A stretch of 64,000 bases of DNA from Peptacetobacter sp900550335 (GCF_047528295.1 NZ_CP180001.1:2170001-2234000); one strand, 5' to 3'. Shown: positions 35,436 to 45,222, numbered from the stretch's first letter. Notes: generated from the sequence alone by a model not told the origin. Numbers and translations are program-made.

Positions 35436-35829
35436 AATAAATTCTCCTACCTCTATTTTAGTTATCATTTTAATTATAGAAATAATTTGAGATATATGCA
35501 ATAATTTCAAGAAAAAATAATATTTAAAATAGATTTTATTAATAATATATTACATTATTTTCTATTGAATATTTGAAATTTACTTTTGACTTTTCAATGT
35601 TTTCATGATAACATAAAATCACAAATAGTTACAGTAGACACTGTTTATGTATTTTTTATAATTTACTTTATAATTTAAATTTTATTTTTAATTTTCGACA
35701 TTTATCAATAATGTTTTTAATTTGAATCATTATATTCTGAATACACAACAAAAATAGCTTTAGATTCAAAACAAGCAATAGGAAAACTCCTATTGCTCTT
35801 TTTTTGAAGAGTATAAAAAATTTAAGAGT
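35436..35829. other. Intergenic region with an isolated terminator-like hairpin
   Basis: About 390 AT-rich bases between the phosphohexomutase gene and IS copy 2. At 35779-35807 there is a strong plus-strand terminator-like hairpin (GCAATAGGA / TCCTATTGC then T7) with no plus-strand gene before it. At 35810-35839 the sequence AAGAGTATAAAAAA occurs twice in tandem, ending at the IS. Confidence 0.5.
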
Positions 35830-35893
35830 ATAAAAAAATACTGCCACAGAACACCTTTAAAAGGTGTTCTTGTGACAGTACCTTTACTGACAC

Positions 35894-36121
35894 CTAACGG
35901 TCGTCAGTTTTTTTGTATTCAAATTTAGCTCCACAATTAGGACAAATTAATTCTGGCATATTTTTTTCATTTAGCGAAGCTATCGCTCCTGATGAAAAGA
36001 ATGCATCTTGTCTTAATTCTTCTACTATAAATTCTGGTACTCCTTTTTCAAATCCACAAGACTTACATTCATAATTATATAACTTTTGTCCTTTACTCAT
36101 TTCTTCTAATTCTTTTAACAT
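35894..36121 (-). CDS. IS passenger: 75-aa zinc-ribbon protein (copy 2)
   Basis: Identical in sequence to the gene at 163-390. It has two CxxC pairs and its own ribosome binding site, and lies 90 bases after the transposase gene. See copy 1 for what can be said of its role. Confidence 0.75.
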   Translation of the reverse strand: MLKELEEMSKGQKLYNYECKSCGFEKGVPEFIVEELRQDAFFSSGAIASLNEKNMPELICPNCGAKFEYKKTDDR

Positions 36122-36211
36122 ACTATTTCTCCTAATAATTTTAATTACACTAATTATACACTATTATTTATATTTGAGTATAGCAAAGCTAGCCTATTTA
36201 TTAATAGACTT

Positions 36212-37486
36212 TTAAAATAATTCTATTTGTGTTGTTGTATTCAAAGAAATTTCTTTTTCTATAATTTCTTCGTAGATTATTCTTTTATAATTTGATTTAT
36301 CTAGTGCATTATATATTAATCCATATTTATAATGCCATATTTCCCATAGAATCATGTCTTTTCCACAATTTTTACAAATATAAGGATTTACTCCAAATGA
36401 TTCTATCAATCTATCTTTAAAATTTTTCTTTACTGTATTCTTCTTTTTTATCAGCTTAGATATATTTCTGTGTCTCATAAAGTTATATAACTTCAATATT
36501 TCTATGCTTAATTTATTTTTTATTCTTGAATATAGACCGTATCTTCTTGCAACTCTAAAACCCTTCGGGTGAATATGTTGGGTTATTTTACCTATAAATT
36601 CTAATACATTTACAGTTATTTCTCTTTTTTCCTTAGGTTTTTTGTTTTCATACCAGTAAGTTACATTTTTTCCATCGTAATTAATTATTCTATATTCAGC
36701 GATAGCTGGTCTAGCCAAATATCTACCTATATATTGAGTTGCCTGTTTTATATTAGTTAAACGTCTTTCTGCATTTACATAGAATTCTTTCTTATATAGC
36801 TTATTTATCAAATTTTTAGTTTTTCTATCGCTAAAATTGTTTTTTATTATATCTAGTACCAACTTTCGCCATACCTTTTTCATATATGTATATGGTATGA
36901 AATCTAATTTTTTGAACCACTTATTATTTCTATCTATTCCACCTTCGGTGTATAAGGCGTGTATATGAGGATTCCATTTTAAATCTCCACCAAAGGTGTG
37001 TACTACAGCAATTACCCCTAATTCATAATTTCCCTTTGTTTTATTTTTATGAAAACTATCTAATACCTCATATGTAGCATCTTGTAAATCTTTTAAAAGC
37101 TCTCGCTTTCTGTAGAAATAAACTCTCAACTCCTCCGGAATTGTGAAAACTGCATGTCTATGAGAAACATCAAGCATATTTTCTACCTGTTTTTCTGCCC
37201 ATTCCATAGAATATTTTCTTCCACACTTTGTACAAAACTTACTTTTACAAGTGAACCCTTGGATATACTCTTCTCCACAGTCTATACATTTGTGTTTTAT
37301 ATATCCGTTCTCTATATTTCCACAATTTAAAGCCTTTATTACAGTATTTTCTATCTGATCTCTCATTTCTCTTCTAACTTTATTCCAATATTTTAGTTTG
37401 AATTCTTCAAAGTGATTTTTTAATATTTTCTTAATGATTTTTTCATCTTTTTGTTTCTTCAATACATTCATATTACTATTGTACAT
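36212..37486 (-). CDS. IS91 family Y2 transposase (copy 2)
   Basis: Identical protein to the transposase at 481-1755: N-terminal zinc cysteines, HUH motif with H174 and H176, tyrosines Y252 and Y256. Intact frame. Confidence 0.9.
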   Translation of the reverse strand: MYNSNMNVLKKQKDEKIIKKILKNHFEEFKLKYWNKVRREMRDQIENTVIKALNCGNIENGYIKHKCIDCGEEYIQGFTCKSKFCTKCGRKYSMEWAEKQVENMLDVSHRHAVFTIPEELRVYFYRKRELLKDLQDATYEVLDSFHKNKTKGNYELGVIAVVHTFGGDLKWNPHIHALYTEGGIDRNNKWFKKLDFIPYTYMKKVWRKLVLDIIKNNFSDRKTKNLINKLYKKEFYVNAERRLTNIKQATQYIGRYLARPAIAEYRIINYDGKNVTYWYENKKPKEKREITVNVLEFIGKITQHIHPKGFRVARRYGLYSRIKNKLSIEILKLYNFMRHRNISKLIKKKNTVKKNFKDRLIESFGVNPYICKNCGKDMILWEIWHYKYGLIYNALDKSNYKRIIYEEIIEKEISLNTTTQIELF

Positions 37487-37534
37487 AAGTTTTCCACAAT
37501 TTTAAATTATTATAATTTCCTTAGGAATAAAAAA

Positions 37535-37560
37535 AGAACCAGCTTAAATAAACTGATTCT
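37535..37560 (-). terminator. Terminator of xpt, next to IS copy 2
   Basis: Imperfect stem AGAACCAG / CTGATTCT with the T-tract on the minus strand, which is where the IS begins. Confidence 0.7.
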
Positions 37561-37614
37561 TTCCTATTATAAATATAAATTGTATATTTTTATATCCTAT
37601 TAATTTAAAATAAT

Positions 37615-38190
37615 TTAGTTAAATTCTATTTCTCCATCTTTTATAGATTTTACAGAAACAAGAGATTCTATTCTTATTCCATTTGCCTCTAATATAGGTC
37701 TACCTTCCTGGTATGCTTTTTCTATTACTATTCCTACACCTTCTAATATAGCTCCAGACTGTTCTATAAGATCTTTTAGTCCCATTACAGCTCCACCTTT
37801 AGCTAGGAAGTCATCTATTATTATAACTCTATCACCTTTATTTAAGTACTGTTTGTTTATTCTTACAGAATATTCTTTCTGTTTAGTATATGAATATACT
37901 GAAGTTTCGTATACATCTGTATCCATATTATTGGACATTGTTTTCTTAGCAAATACAACTGGTACATTATTAAAATACTGAGATGCTATAGATGCTATTG
38001 CTATTCCTGAAGCTTCTATAGTAACTATTTTATCTATTTTTTCTATATCTTTAAATCTTTCTGCAAATTCTTTTCCTATTTCATTAAGAAGGTTTATATC
38101 AAGCTGATGATTAAGGAATGCTCCTACCTGTATTATGTCAGTACCTTTTGCTCCACCTTCATTTAATATTTTATTCTTTAATAGTTCCAT
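37615..38190 (-). CDS. xpt: Xanthine phosphoribosyltransferase
   Basis: A 191-aa purine salvage enzyme that makes XMP from xanthine and PRPP. The ATG at 38190 follows GGAGGAG, and the product starts MELLKNKILNEGG like other Xpt proteins; the longer frame has no site. The PRPP-binding loop is VIIIDDFLAKGGAVMGL near 122. It is divergent from guaB, which uses IMP to make XMP, so both genes feed guanine nucleotide synthesis. Confidence 0.92.
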   Translation of the reverse strand: MELLKNKILNEGGAKGTDIIQVGAFLNHQLDINLLNEIGKEFAERFKDIEKIDKIVTIEASGIAIASIASQYFNNVPVVFAKKTMSNNMDTDVYETSVYSYTKQKEYSVRINKQYLNKGDRVIIIDDFLAKGGAVMGLKDLIEQSGAILEGVGIVIEKAYQEGRPILEANGIRIESLVSVKSIKDGEIEFN

Positions 38191-38359
38191 AATTCCGCTC
38201 CTCCATTTTATAATTTTATATTTTTTTAATATAAATATTTTTTTATCCATTTAATTTATATAATATTAAATTATATATTATTGACAGAAAATCTTCAATA
38301 AATATTATAAATTTATGCGAATATTTTCCTGTTTAAAGTAACAATTGTTCTTATAAATA

Positions 38360-38388
38360 TTGACTATTTTGCGTTTTAATGTTAAACT
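38360..38388 (+). promoter_or_regulatory. Predicted sigma-A promoter of guaB
   Basis: TTGACT at 38360-38365 and TAAACT at 38383-38388 with exactly 17 bases between them. It predicts a leader of about 125 bases before the guaB start. Confidence 0.65.
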
Positions 38389-38424
38389 TTAAAGAAATAA
38401 TTATTATCTGAATCAATTTATAAA

Positions 38425-38463
38425 AGATACAGGTTTGGTAGTTCCATGCAAGTGTCTTTTTTT
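38425..38463 (+). other. Terminator-like hairpin in the guaB leader
   Basis: Arms AAGATAC and GTGTCTT (one G-T pair) enclose a 21-base loop and are followed by T6 on the plus strand. It lies between the predicted promoter and the start codon, so it could attenuate guaB. I do not see the conserved bases of a purine riboswitch. Confidence 0.45.
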
Positions 38464-38521
38464 GACTTATAACAAAAATATATTTACATTTATAAAAATT
38501 ATATAAGGAGTGACTTAAGAA

Positions 38522-40024
38522 ATGGCATATTATTTTGAAACACCATCTCATACTTTTAGTGAATACCTACTAGTACCAGGATATTCTTCAGCTAAATGTA
38601 TACCTGCTAATGTTAGTTTAAAAACACCATTAGTAAAATTTAGAAAAGGTGAAGAAGAATCACCAATATCAATGAACATACCTATGACTTCTGCTATAAT
38701 GCAGGCAGTTTCTGATGACAACATGGCAATCGCACTTGCTAAAGAAGGTGGTATATCTTTCATATACGGTTCTCAGACTATAGAAGATCAGGCTGCTATG
38801 GTAGCTAGAGTTAAATCTTATAAAGCTGGTTTCGTAGAAAGTGATTCTAACCTTACTCCAGACAGCACACTAGCTGACATTCTTGCATTAAAAGAAAAAA
38901 CTGGACATTCTACAGTTGCTATAACTGATGACGGAACTGCTCATGGTAAATTATTAGGTATAGTTGCTAGCCGTGACTACAGAGTTAGTAGAATGGAACT
39001 AGATACAAAAGTATCTGAATTCATGACTCCATTAGATCAGATAGTATCTGCACCTAAAGATGTTACATTAAAAGAAGCTAACAATATAATATGGGATAAT
39101 AAATTAAATTCTCTTCCAGTTGTTGACGATGAAGGAAAATTAGTTTACATAGTATTCAGAAAAGACTACGCTTCTCATAAAGAAAATCCTCTTGAATTAT
39201 TAGATGATTCTAAGAGATATGTTGTTGGTGCTGGTATAAATACTAGAGACTACGCAGAAAGAGTTCCTGCTCTTGTTGAAGCTGGTGTAGACGTATTATG
39301 TATAGACTCTTCTGAAGGTTTCTCTGAATGGCAGAAACTTACAATAGATTGGATAAGAGAACACTACGGTGATACTGTAAAAGTTGGTGCTGGTAACGTT
39401 GTTGACGAAGAAGGATTTAGATTCCTTGCAGAAGCTGGTGCAGACTTCATAAAAATCGGTATCGGTGGTGGTTCTATATGTATAACAAGAGAACAGAAAG
39501 GTATCGGTAGAGGACAGGCTACTTCAGTTATAGAAGTTGCAGCTGCTAGAGATAAATACTTTGAAGAAACTGGTGTTTATATACCAATATGTTCAGATGG
39601 TGGTATAGTTTACGATCATCATATAACATTAGCACTTGCTATGGGTTCTGACTTCGTTATGCTTGGTAGATACTTCTCTAGATTCGATGAATCTCCAACA
39701 AACAAAGTTAATATAAACGGAAGCTACATGAAAGAATACTGGGGTGAAGGTTCTGCAAGAGCTAGAAACTGGCAGAGATACGACCTTGGTGGAGATAAAA
39801 AACTTTCATTCGAAGAAGGTGTTGACTCTTATGTACCATATGCTGGTTCATTAAAAGACAACGTAAATGCTTCTTTAGCTAAAGTTAGATCTACTATGTG
39901 TAACTGTGGTGCTCTTAGCATACCAGAATTACAGAAAAACGCTAAATTAACTCTAGTTTCTGCTACAAGTATAGTAGAAGGTGGAGCACACGACGTTTTA
40001 CTAAAAGACAATAGAAACTTATAA
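38522..40024 (+). CDS. guaB: IMP dehydrogenase
   Basis: A 500-aa enzyme that oxidises IMP to XMP with NAD. The TIM-barrel has the NAD/IMP loop VGAGNVVDEEGFRFL and the catalytic loop GIGGGSICITREQKGIGRGQ, whose Cys attacks IMP. Two CBS domains sit at about 105-225 (SEFMTPLDQIVSAP, LNSLPVVDDEGKL). The flap region contains EGSARARNWQRY, close to the EG-Arg-Tyr motif. Good AAGGAG site. The first residues (MAYYFETPSHTFSEYLLVPGYS) match the longer Firmicute/protist-like form. Confidence 0.92.
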   Translation: MAYYFETPSHTFSEYLLVPGYSSAKCIPANVSLKTPLVKFRKGEEESPISMNIPMTSAIMQAVSDDNMAIALAKEGGISFIYGSQTIEDQAAMVARVKSYKAGFVESDSNLTPDSTLADILALKEKTGHSTVAITDDGTAHGKLLGIVASRDYRVSRMELDTKVSEFMTPLDQIVSAPKDVTLKEANNIIWDNKLNSLPVVDDEGKLVYIVFRKDYASHKENPLELLDDSKRYVVGAGINTRDYAERVPALVEAGVDVLCIDSSEGFSEWQKLTIDWIREHYGDTVKVGAGNVVDEEGFRFLAEAGADFIKIGIGGGSICITREQKGIGRGQATSVIEVAAARDKYFEETGVYIPICSDGGIVYDHHITLALAMGSDFVMLGRYFSRFDESPTNKVNINGSYMKEYWGEGSARARNWQRYDLGGDKKLSFEEGVDSYVPYAGSLKDNVNASLAKVRSTMCNCGALSIPELQKNAKLTLVSATSIVEGGAHDVLLKDNRNL

Positions 40025-40050
40025 GATGTAATTTAATATATAGTAATTTA

Positions 40051-40078
40051 GGAGTAGAGAAATCTACTCCTTTTTTAT
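40051..40078 (+). terminator. Terminator of guaB
   Basis: Perfect stem GGAGTAGA / TCTACTCC with T6. Confidence 0.95.
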
Positions 40079-40237
40079 TTATTTTTATTTTGCTTTTATT
40101 TTTCTTCTTTTGTTTATTATTTCTTATTTAATTTCTATATAATTTATAGATTCTAAGCTTTTCTAAAATCCACTATTTCATATACATATACATTAAAAAT
40201 AATACATTAAGAGTAATGTATTAAAATTACAAATAAA

Positions 40238-40274
40238 AAAGAGGCTATTACGTTAATAGTAATAACCTCTTTAT
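40238..40274 (-). terminator. Terminator of the glycine reductase operon
   Basis: Arms GAGGTTATTAC and GTAATAGCCTC (read leftward) followed by T6, downstream of grdD. Confidence 0.9.
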
Positions 40275-40315
40275 AATCCAGTTTTTATCTAAGAATATTA
40301 TAAGTTTTTATAGTA

Positions 40316-41464
40316 CTATGCTATGAAACCAGCTTCTTTAAGATGTGCTGCTGCTTCTTCACCTTTAGCTTCATTTACTAAAACTATTGGTCCAGTACAT
40401 CCCATTCCACTTTCTGCATATATACCTTTTTTCCATAATGCTGCAACAGCATCATCAAGTTCCATTATATCTACACCAGCTATCTGATGAGTTACAACTT
40501 CTTTGTCTGGCATTTTAACTTCTTCAGCTTCACCTTTATCTTCTTTTTTAGCGTTTAGAGAAGCTATTATGTTATCTAAGCCAGCTTTTTTAGCATCTGC
40601 ATATTCATTTCTTGCAACGTCACTTACGTTACCAAGAACAGCTTCGTATGCATATTTTAATGCATTAGCAACAACAGGAGATCCTGATGCTCTAGAAACT
40701 ATGAATATTTTTCTATCGTAGTCTTCACCTACACCAGGTCCGTATCCGAATCCCTGAGATTCGAAGTCTCCACCAGTTGTGAATGAAGAGAATACTTTCA
40801 TTAATAGGTTTCCTGTTAATGTATCAGTAACCATTACGTCTGGAGTACCTGCAAGAAGGTCGTTACCTCTCATTACACATCCTCCATCAGCTCTCATAGA
40901 TTCAGCAAATTCTATTCCGTATCCGTTAGACTGTAATTCTTTTAAGAATTTTTCTACCTGTCTAGCTCCATCAACATTTAATATACCAACTTTAGGATTT
41001 TTTATACCTATTGATTTAGCTGCAGATATTCCGTATACAGCATTTCTTATCATTGCTTCTATTCTGTTAGTTGCACTTGTTCCTGTAGTAGTAGCAAGTA
41101 TCATTTCTTTACCTCTACCTGGAGTAAGTACTCTACCAACTGTAGAAACACCTATTGGGAAATTATAGTGCATAGTTACACATGCATCTATGTATTTGCT
41201 GTCTAGAAGTTCTTCCATTTTTTTATGCATTTCAGATTCTTCGTTTACTTCAACTATTTCAAGGTCAGTGTCAACTTTTGGTCCTATTAAAACTATATCA
41301 AATAATTTTGACTTAGCTAATTCAGCACCTTTAACTAAGTTTTCTACACCGTGTTCACTTCCAAGAGTTGTTAAACCTATTCTTACTTTAGGTCCGAAGT
41401 CTCCACTTTCTATTGCATTAGCTACTTCTAGGAATACATCTGCTATTATATTTTTTGATGACAT
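40316..41464 (-). CDS. grdD: Glycine reductase complex protein C, subunit GrdD
   Basis: A 382-aa subunit of protein C, which takes the carboxymethyl selenoether on GrdA and releases acetyl phosphate. The fold resembles phosphate acyltransferases/PlsX. The cysteine in ESGMGCTGPIVLVNE (about residue 356) corresponds to the one reported to carry the acetyl thioester in GrdD. It starts 10 bases after grdC, with AGGGGTG as binding site. Terminator follows. Confidence 0.95.
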   Translation of the reverse strand: MSSKNIIADVFLEVANAIESGDFGPKVRIGLTTLGSEHGVENLVKGAELAKSKLFDIVLIGPKVDTDLEIVEVNEESEMHKKMEELLDSKYIDACVTMHYNFPIGVSTVGRVLTPGRGKEMILATTTGTSATNRIEAMIRNAVYGISAAKSIGIKNPKVGILNVDGARQVEKFLKELQSNGYGIEFAESMRADGGCVMRGNDLLAGTPDVMVTDTLTGNLLMKVFSSFTTGGDFESQGFGYGPGVGEDYDRKIFIVSRASGSPVVANALKYAYEAVLGNVSDVARNEYADAKKAGLDNIIASLNAKKEDKGEAEEVKMPDKEVVTHQIAGVDIMELDDAVAALWKKGIYAESGMGCTGPIVLVNEAKGEEAAAHLKEAGFIA

Positions 41465-41474
41465 AATTTCACCC

Positions 41475-43007
41475 CTATTCCTGCACCATATCTAATGCCA
41501 TTTTTTTCATTGTTTCAGCTATTATTTTTTTGATTTCGTCTTTAGAAACACCAGCTGTTTCTTCTTCTACACCATTATTTCTTTCAACAACTACAGATAC
41601 ACCGTCGAATAAGTTAGTCATTCTTCCTAAGAATAAACTTCCTTTACCAACTATCATAGCTCTGTTTTTGTCACCAGTTGTTAAGTCATCTATCATGAAT
41701 CCTATGTAAGGAACACCTGATGGTATATGACCCTGAGTTGGAGCCCAACCTGGTAGTCCGTGTTCAGCTATGAAGTTTTTAAGTTCTTTCTTTTCTAAGT
41801 CTCCACGTTTAACAGCAAGAGCACCTATCATTTTGTAGTTTGCTTCTGGTACGTTACCTGCACCAGCTGGTTTTGTTATATCTGGGTTCTGCATTTCTAC
41901 AGAGAATACATCTATATCAGTTATTTTTAAGTTACCTTTGTCTATTCCTTCTGCTATTAAAGCACCCATAACAGCCTGAGGAGCTGATCCTGTAGCAACA
42001 GTGTGGTTACCAACTAAGTCAGTTCTTATAACTGGGCTAACACCATCGTTTTCAGATACAAGTACTGCGAATCCTCCAACAACGTCTTCTAATACTGGAA
42101 GACCTTTTTTAACGTGGTCTTTAGCATTCATACCTAATTTAGCAGTTGCTCCACCAGCTACTACCATTACATGTTTGTATACTCCAGCTTTTACAAGAGC
42201 TGCTGCATGTATTAATGCATGAGTAGGTCCTGCGCAGAATCCTCTAGTATCTGATCCTGTTGCGTTCTGTATTCCAGCCATTTCAGCTATAGATTTTGCG
42301 AAGTTTCCTCCACCTCTCTGGTTTATATCTCCACAAGCTTCTTCAGAACATTCTATAACATATCCTATTTCATTTCTGTCTACTGAAGAATGTCTTAACA
42401 TATGTAAAGCTGCTAATACACCAGATGCTTTAACAACTAAGTTTTCGAACATTGTATGAGCGTTTAAGTTAACGTCAACATCATGAGCTGCTCTAACGTA
42501 ACCAACCATTTTTCCTTCATGCATTAAAACTTCTGCTGCATGAGAAGCTATTAATTCTTCTGCATTTGATATATCACAAGCTTTTAATTTATCCATGAAA
42601 GGAGCTAATTCTGGGTAGTTAGCTTCTATTTTAGGTTTTACTTCTGAAACGAATTCTTCTGATAATTCAACTAAGTCGAATACGTCACATATCTGCATTA
42701 AAGCTATGAATTCGTCCTGAGGCATTATTTCACCCATTTTACCTTCTCTTGTTCCTTCAACTTTTGTTTCACACCAAGGTAAAGGCATATCGTTTAATTC
42801 TTCTGGTCTATTGTTTCCTATATAAACCTGGTTTGGCATATAGTTAACTACATCTTCGTAGCTTCTTATATGGCTTCCTACTTCTTTTAGGAAATCAGAG
42901 TCTGGATTTGTAGCTCTTTCTACTACACATGTACTACCATTCTGTACTATCATATCTGGTGTATGAACTAGTACATATCCTGCACTTTTAAATACTGGAA
43001 AAGTCAT
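41475..43007 (-). CDS. grdC: Glycine reductase complex protein C, subunit GrdC
   Basis: A 510-aa beta-ketoacyl-synthase-like subunit. Stretches such as VIECSEEACGDINQRGGGNFAKSIAEMAG and ATGSDTRGFCAGPTHALIHAA contain the Cys positions of the thiolase-like core. With GrdD it forms protein C, which makes acetyl phosphate for ATP synthesis. GGGGGTG precedes the ATG. A 312-base gap with a strong hairpin separates it from grdB, so it may be processed or transcribed separately. Confidence 0.95.
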   Translation of the reverse strand: MTFPVFKSAGYVLVHTPDMIVQNGSTCVVERATNPDSDFLKEVGSHIRSYEDVVNYMPNQVYIGNNRPEELNDMPLPWCETKVEGTREGKMGEIMPQDEFIALMQICDVFDLVELSEEFVSEVKPKIEANYPELAPFMDKLKACDISNAEELIASHAAEVLMHEGKMVGYVRAAHDVDVNLNAHTMFENLVVKASGVLAALHMLRHSSVDRNEIGYVIECSEEACGDINQRGGGNFAKSIAEMAGIQNATGSDTRGFCAGPTHALIHAAALVKAGVYKHVMVVAGGATAKLGMNAKDHVKKGLPVLEDVVGGFAVLVSENDGVSPVIRTDLVGNHTVATGSAPQAVMGALIAEGIDKGNLKITDIDVFSVEMQNPDITKPAGAGNVPEANYKMIGALAVKRGDLEKKELKNFIAEHGLPGWAPTQGHIPSGVPYIGFMIDDLTTGDKNRAMIVGKGSLFLGRMTNLFDGVSVVVERNNGVEEETAGVSKDEIKKIIAETMKKMALDMVQE

Positions 43008-43251
43008 TTTTCGGCACCCCCGCTATTTTATTGTTTGTTTATGATAAAAATTTTATTTATAATTAATAAAATTAATTATTTTCAAAATCATAAAAGCAAA
43101 ATTTTTTGCCCTTTTATTTGAGATTTAAATTTTAAATAATCTAATCTCTAATTTCAATCCACTTTATAATAGATAAATTACAATAAATTTCATTCATCTA
43201 TAAATAATTTAAAAATAAAAAAAACTTAATATAATTCTCTTAATATTATTA

Positions 43252-43289
43252 TAGATTCCGCAGATGCCCGAAAGCATCCACGAAATCTA
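43252..43289 (-). other. Strong hairpin in the grdB-grdC gap
   Basis: Sixteen-base arms TAGATTTCGTGGATGC and GCATCTGCGGAATCTA (minus strand) around a six-base loop with three G-T pairs. It begins about 30 bases after the grdB stop codon. No T-tract follows, so it is not a normal terminator. It could be an mRNA processing or stability element between the grdEAB and grdCD parts. Confidence 0.7.
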
Positions 43290-43319
43290 TTATTTCAAAG
43301 TATTATTAGCTTTTATAGA

Positions 43320-44627
43320 CTAGTCTTCAAATACTGTCTGTCCATCAACTTCTACAGTTAATGCGTGTAATGCTTTTTCTACTAATCCTCTTCTTAAAGA
43401 TTTTTCTTCTTCAGGAGTTAATGCTGGGTTTCCTAAAGGATGAGGTATAGCTATTGTAGGAACTATTCTGTTAGCTCCAACTGTTAAAGATATTGGAACT
43501 ACTGTACACATGTGTACTACTGGTAGTCCAGCTCTTTCTATTTCTTTTACCATAGTTGCACCGCAACGAGTACAAGTACCTCAAGTAGATGTTAGTATAA
43601 CTGCATCTACACCAGCTTCAACTAGTTTTTTAGCGTATTCAGCTGCGAATTTTTTAGAACTTGCAACTGCAGTACCATTACCAACTGTTGAGTAGAAGTA
43701 GTTGTGTAATTTTCCTATTACGCCTTCTTTTTCTAAGTCTCTTAAAACGTCTACTGGTAAAACTCTATCAGAGTCTTCGTTACAGTAAACTGGGTCGAAT
43801 CCACCATGAGCAGTTTCGTAAGTTTCTTCAGTAAGATCCATTACACCGTCTAAGCAGTATTCACCGTATTTAGATGCTGAAGAAGATTCTATTCTGTCTG
43901 GGTTTCCTTTTGGAACTATACCACCAGAAGTAACTAATGCTATTGTAGCTTTAGATAAATCTTTTACAGCTGGGTTAGGGTCTACTCTATCGAAGTCAGG
44001 CATTGGATATTCTGTTACGAATTCTTCACCTTTTATTTTCTTGATAAGCATATCAACTGCTCTCTTAGATCCTCTATCTTCTGCGAAGTAGTTAACTCTA
44101 ACTCCTCTAGCTATGTATCCTTCTTCAGCTGGAGAACCTATTTCTTCTCCGTTAGCTAATTTTTTAGCTAATTTAGCCATTTTAGGAAGTGCTTTTCTCA
44201 TTCCTGCTGCAGAGTCAGAAGTTTCTATTATATATAGATCTTTCTTGAACATATCTGCACCTGGGTTTTCTATATACATACCTGTTAAGCAAGGTATATT
44301 TAAAGCTTCTTTAACAACTTTAGTTATTGTACCTGCTGCAACACCGTATCTACCAGCATTGAATGCAGGACCAGCTATGAATAATTCTGGTTCGAAACTT
44401 TTTATTAATTCAAGTACTTCTGCACTTGCTTCATCCATATTTTCACCGAAGTAACTGTCACCACAAACAACTGTAGCAACTACTTCTATATCTTCACCTA
44501 ATTTACTATTAAGCTGTACGCTTATAGGAGGTAAAGTTTCTGCCACATGTGGCTTAGTATCAGCTTTTTCTTCTCCACCTATTCCAGCGAAGAACTGGTT
44601 TACATAATGAACTGCTTTTATTGCCAT
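43320..44627 (-). CDS. grdB: Glycine reductase substrate-binding selenoprotein GrdB
   Basis: A 435-aa selenoprotein when the in-frame TGA at 43581-43583 is read as selenocysteine (U349). The context is TSTUGTCTRCGATM, the known GrdB active-site pattern. Without read-through the gene looks like two frames (43581-44627 and 43320-43553). GrdB binds glycine and passes the carboxymethyl group to GrdA. Just downstream of the TGA, GTTGC-GGT-GCAAC forms a small stem with a GGU loop, fitting a bacterial SECIS. It lies 18 bases after grdA. Confidence 0.95.
43581..43583 (-). other. UGA selenocysteine codon of grdB
   Basis: Codon 349. The frame continues to the TAG at 43320 with the conserved GTCTRCG segment. 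A 5-bp stem with a GGU loop begins about 13 bases after the UGA. Confidence 0.92.
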
Positions 44628-44645
44628 TTCATTGTCCTCCTAGAA

Positions 44646-45122
44646 TTAATTGTATTTACAATATTCGTCTCTTATTTCTTTCATTTCGTCAGCTATTTCG
44701 TCTACTTCAAGAACCATTTCCATCATTCCAACCTGTTCTTCGTAAACTTCTTCGTCGAATAATTCTTTAACTTCTTCTTCAACAACATGGTATACTGCTA
44801 ATCCTAATTCAACACCTGCTAAAGGTCCAGCAAAAGTAGGGTCTCCTGCTGTAACTGTTTCTGCTGCAAGACCTGCAGCTTCGGCTTCAGCGGCACCTAG
44901 TAATATCACAAGATTTTCAGCTCCGAATTTATCGGCAGCATCTTTAACTCTCTTCTGATTTTCTAAGTCCATAGCCCCAGCAGCTGTTCAGACGAAACAT
45001 TCTGTTGCTGAGAATATAACTTCTGCGCTGTCAACTGTTTTAACACATTCTTCTATTGCAGGTCCTGGCACACCATCACGGTCGCCTATTATCATGACCT
45101 TTTTATTTTCAAGTACGCTCAT
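44646..45122 (-). CDS. grdA: Glycine reductase selenoprotein A
   Basis: A 158-aa selenoprotein from the ATG at 45122 (AGGAGG upstream) to the stop at 44646. Codon 45 is TGA (44988-44990) in the context CFVUTAAGAMDLENQKRV, identical in pattern to known GrdA. The shorter frame from 44972 is only the part after the selenocysteine. GrdA carries the carboxymethyl group on selenium between GrdB and protein C and is re-reduced by thioredoxin. Length matches the family (about 157-159). Confidence 0.96.
44988..44990 (-). other. UGA selenocysteine codon of grdA
   Basis: Codon 45, flanked by the conserved CFV and TAAGAMDLENQ residues on either side. I could not identify a convincing SECIS stem by eye. 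Confidence 0.92.
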
Positions 45123-45222
45123 AATAGTCCTCCTAAATTAAATTTTTCTTTATTATTTTTTATATTTTTATTATTTATTTACAGTCTATTGCTGTAAAGT
45201 TGATTTTAATTTTAGATATTGA

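Larger units (their letters stand above)
35830..37534 (-). mobile_element. IS91-like insertion sequence, copy 2
   Basis: Same element as at 99-1803, with the same orientation and the same hairpin end (35839-35880). Its right end abuts the terminator of xpt at 37535-37560. Both genes are intact and encode proteins identical to those of the other copies, which points to recent movement or to ongoing gene conversion. Confidence 0.85.

Noticed and set aside
38425..38521. Purine or preQ1 riboswitch before guaB
   Set aside because: The conserved aptamer bases are not present; only a hairpin with a T-run can be supported.
43320..43553. Separate 77-aa gene downstream of grdB
   Set aside because: It is the C-terminal part of GrdB after the UGA selenocysteine codon, in the same frame.
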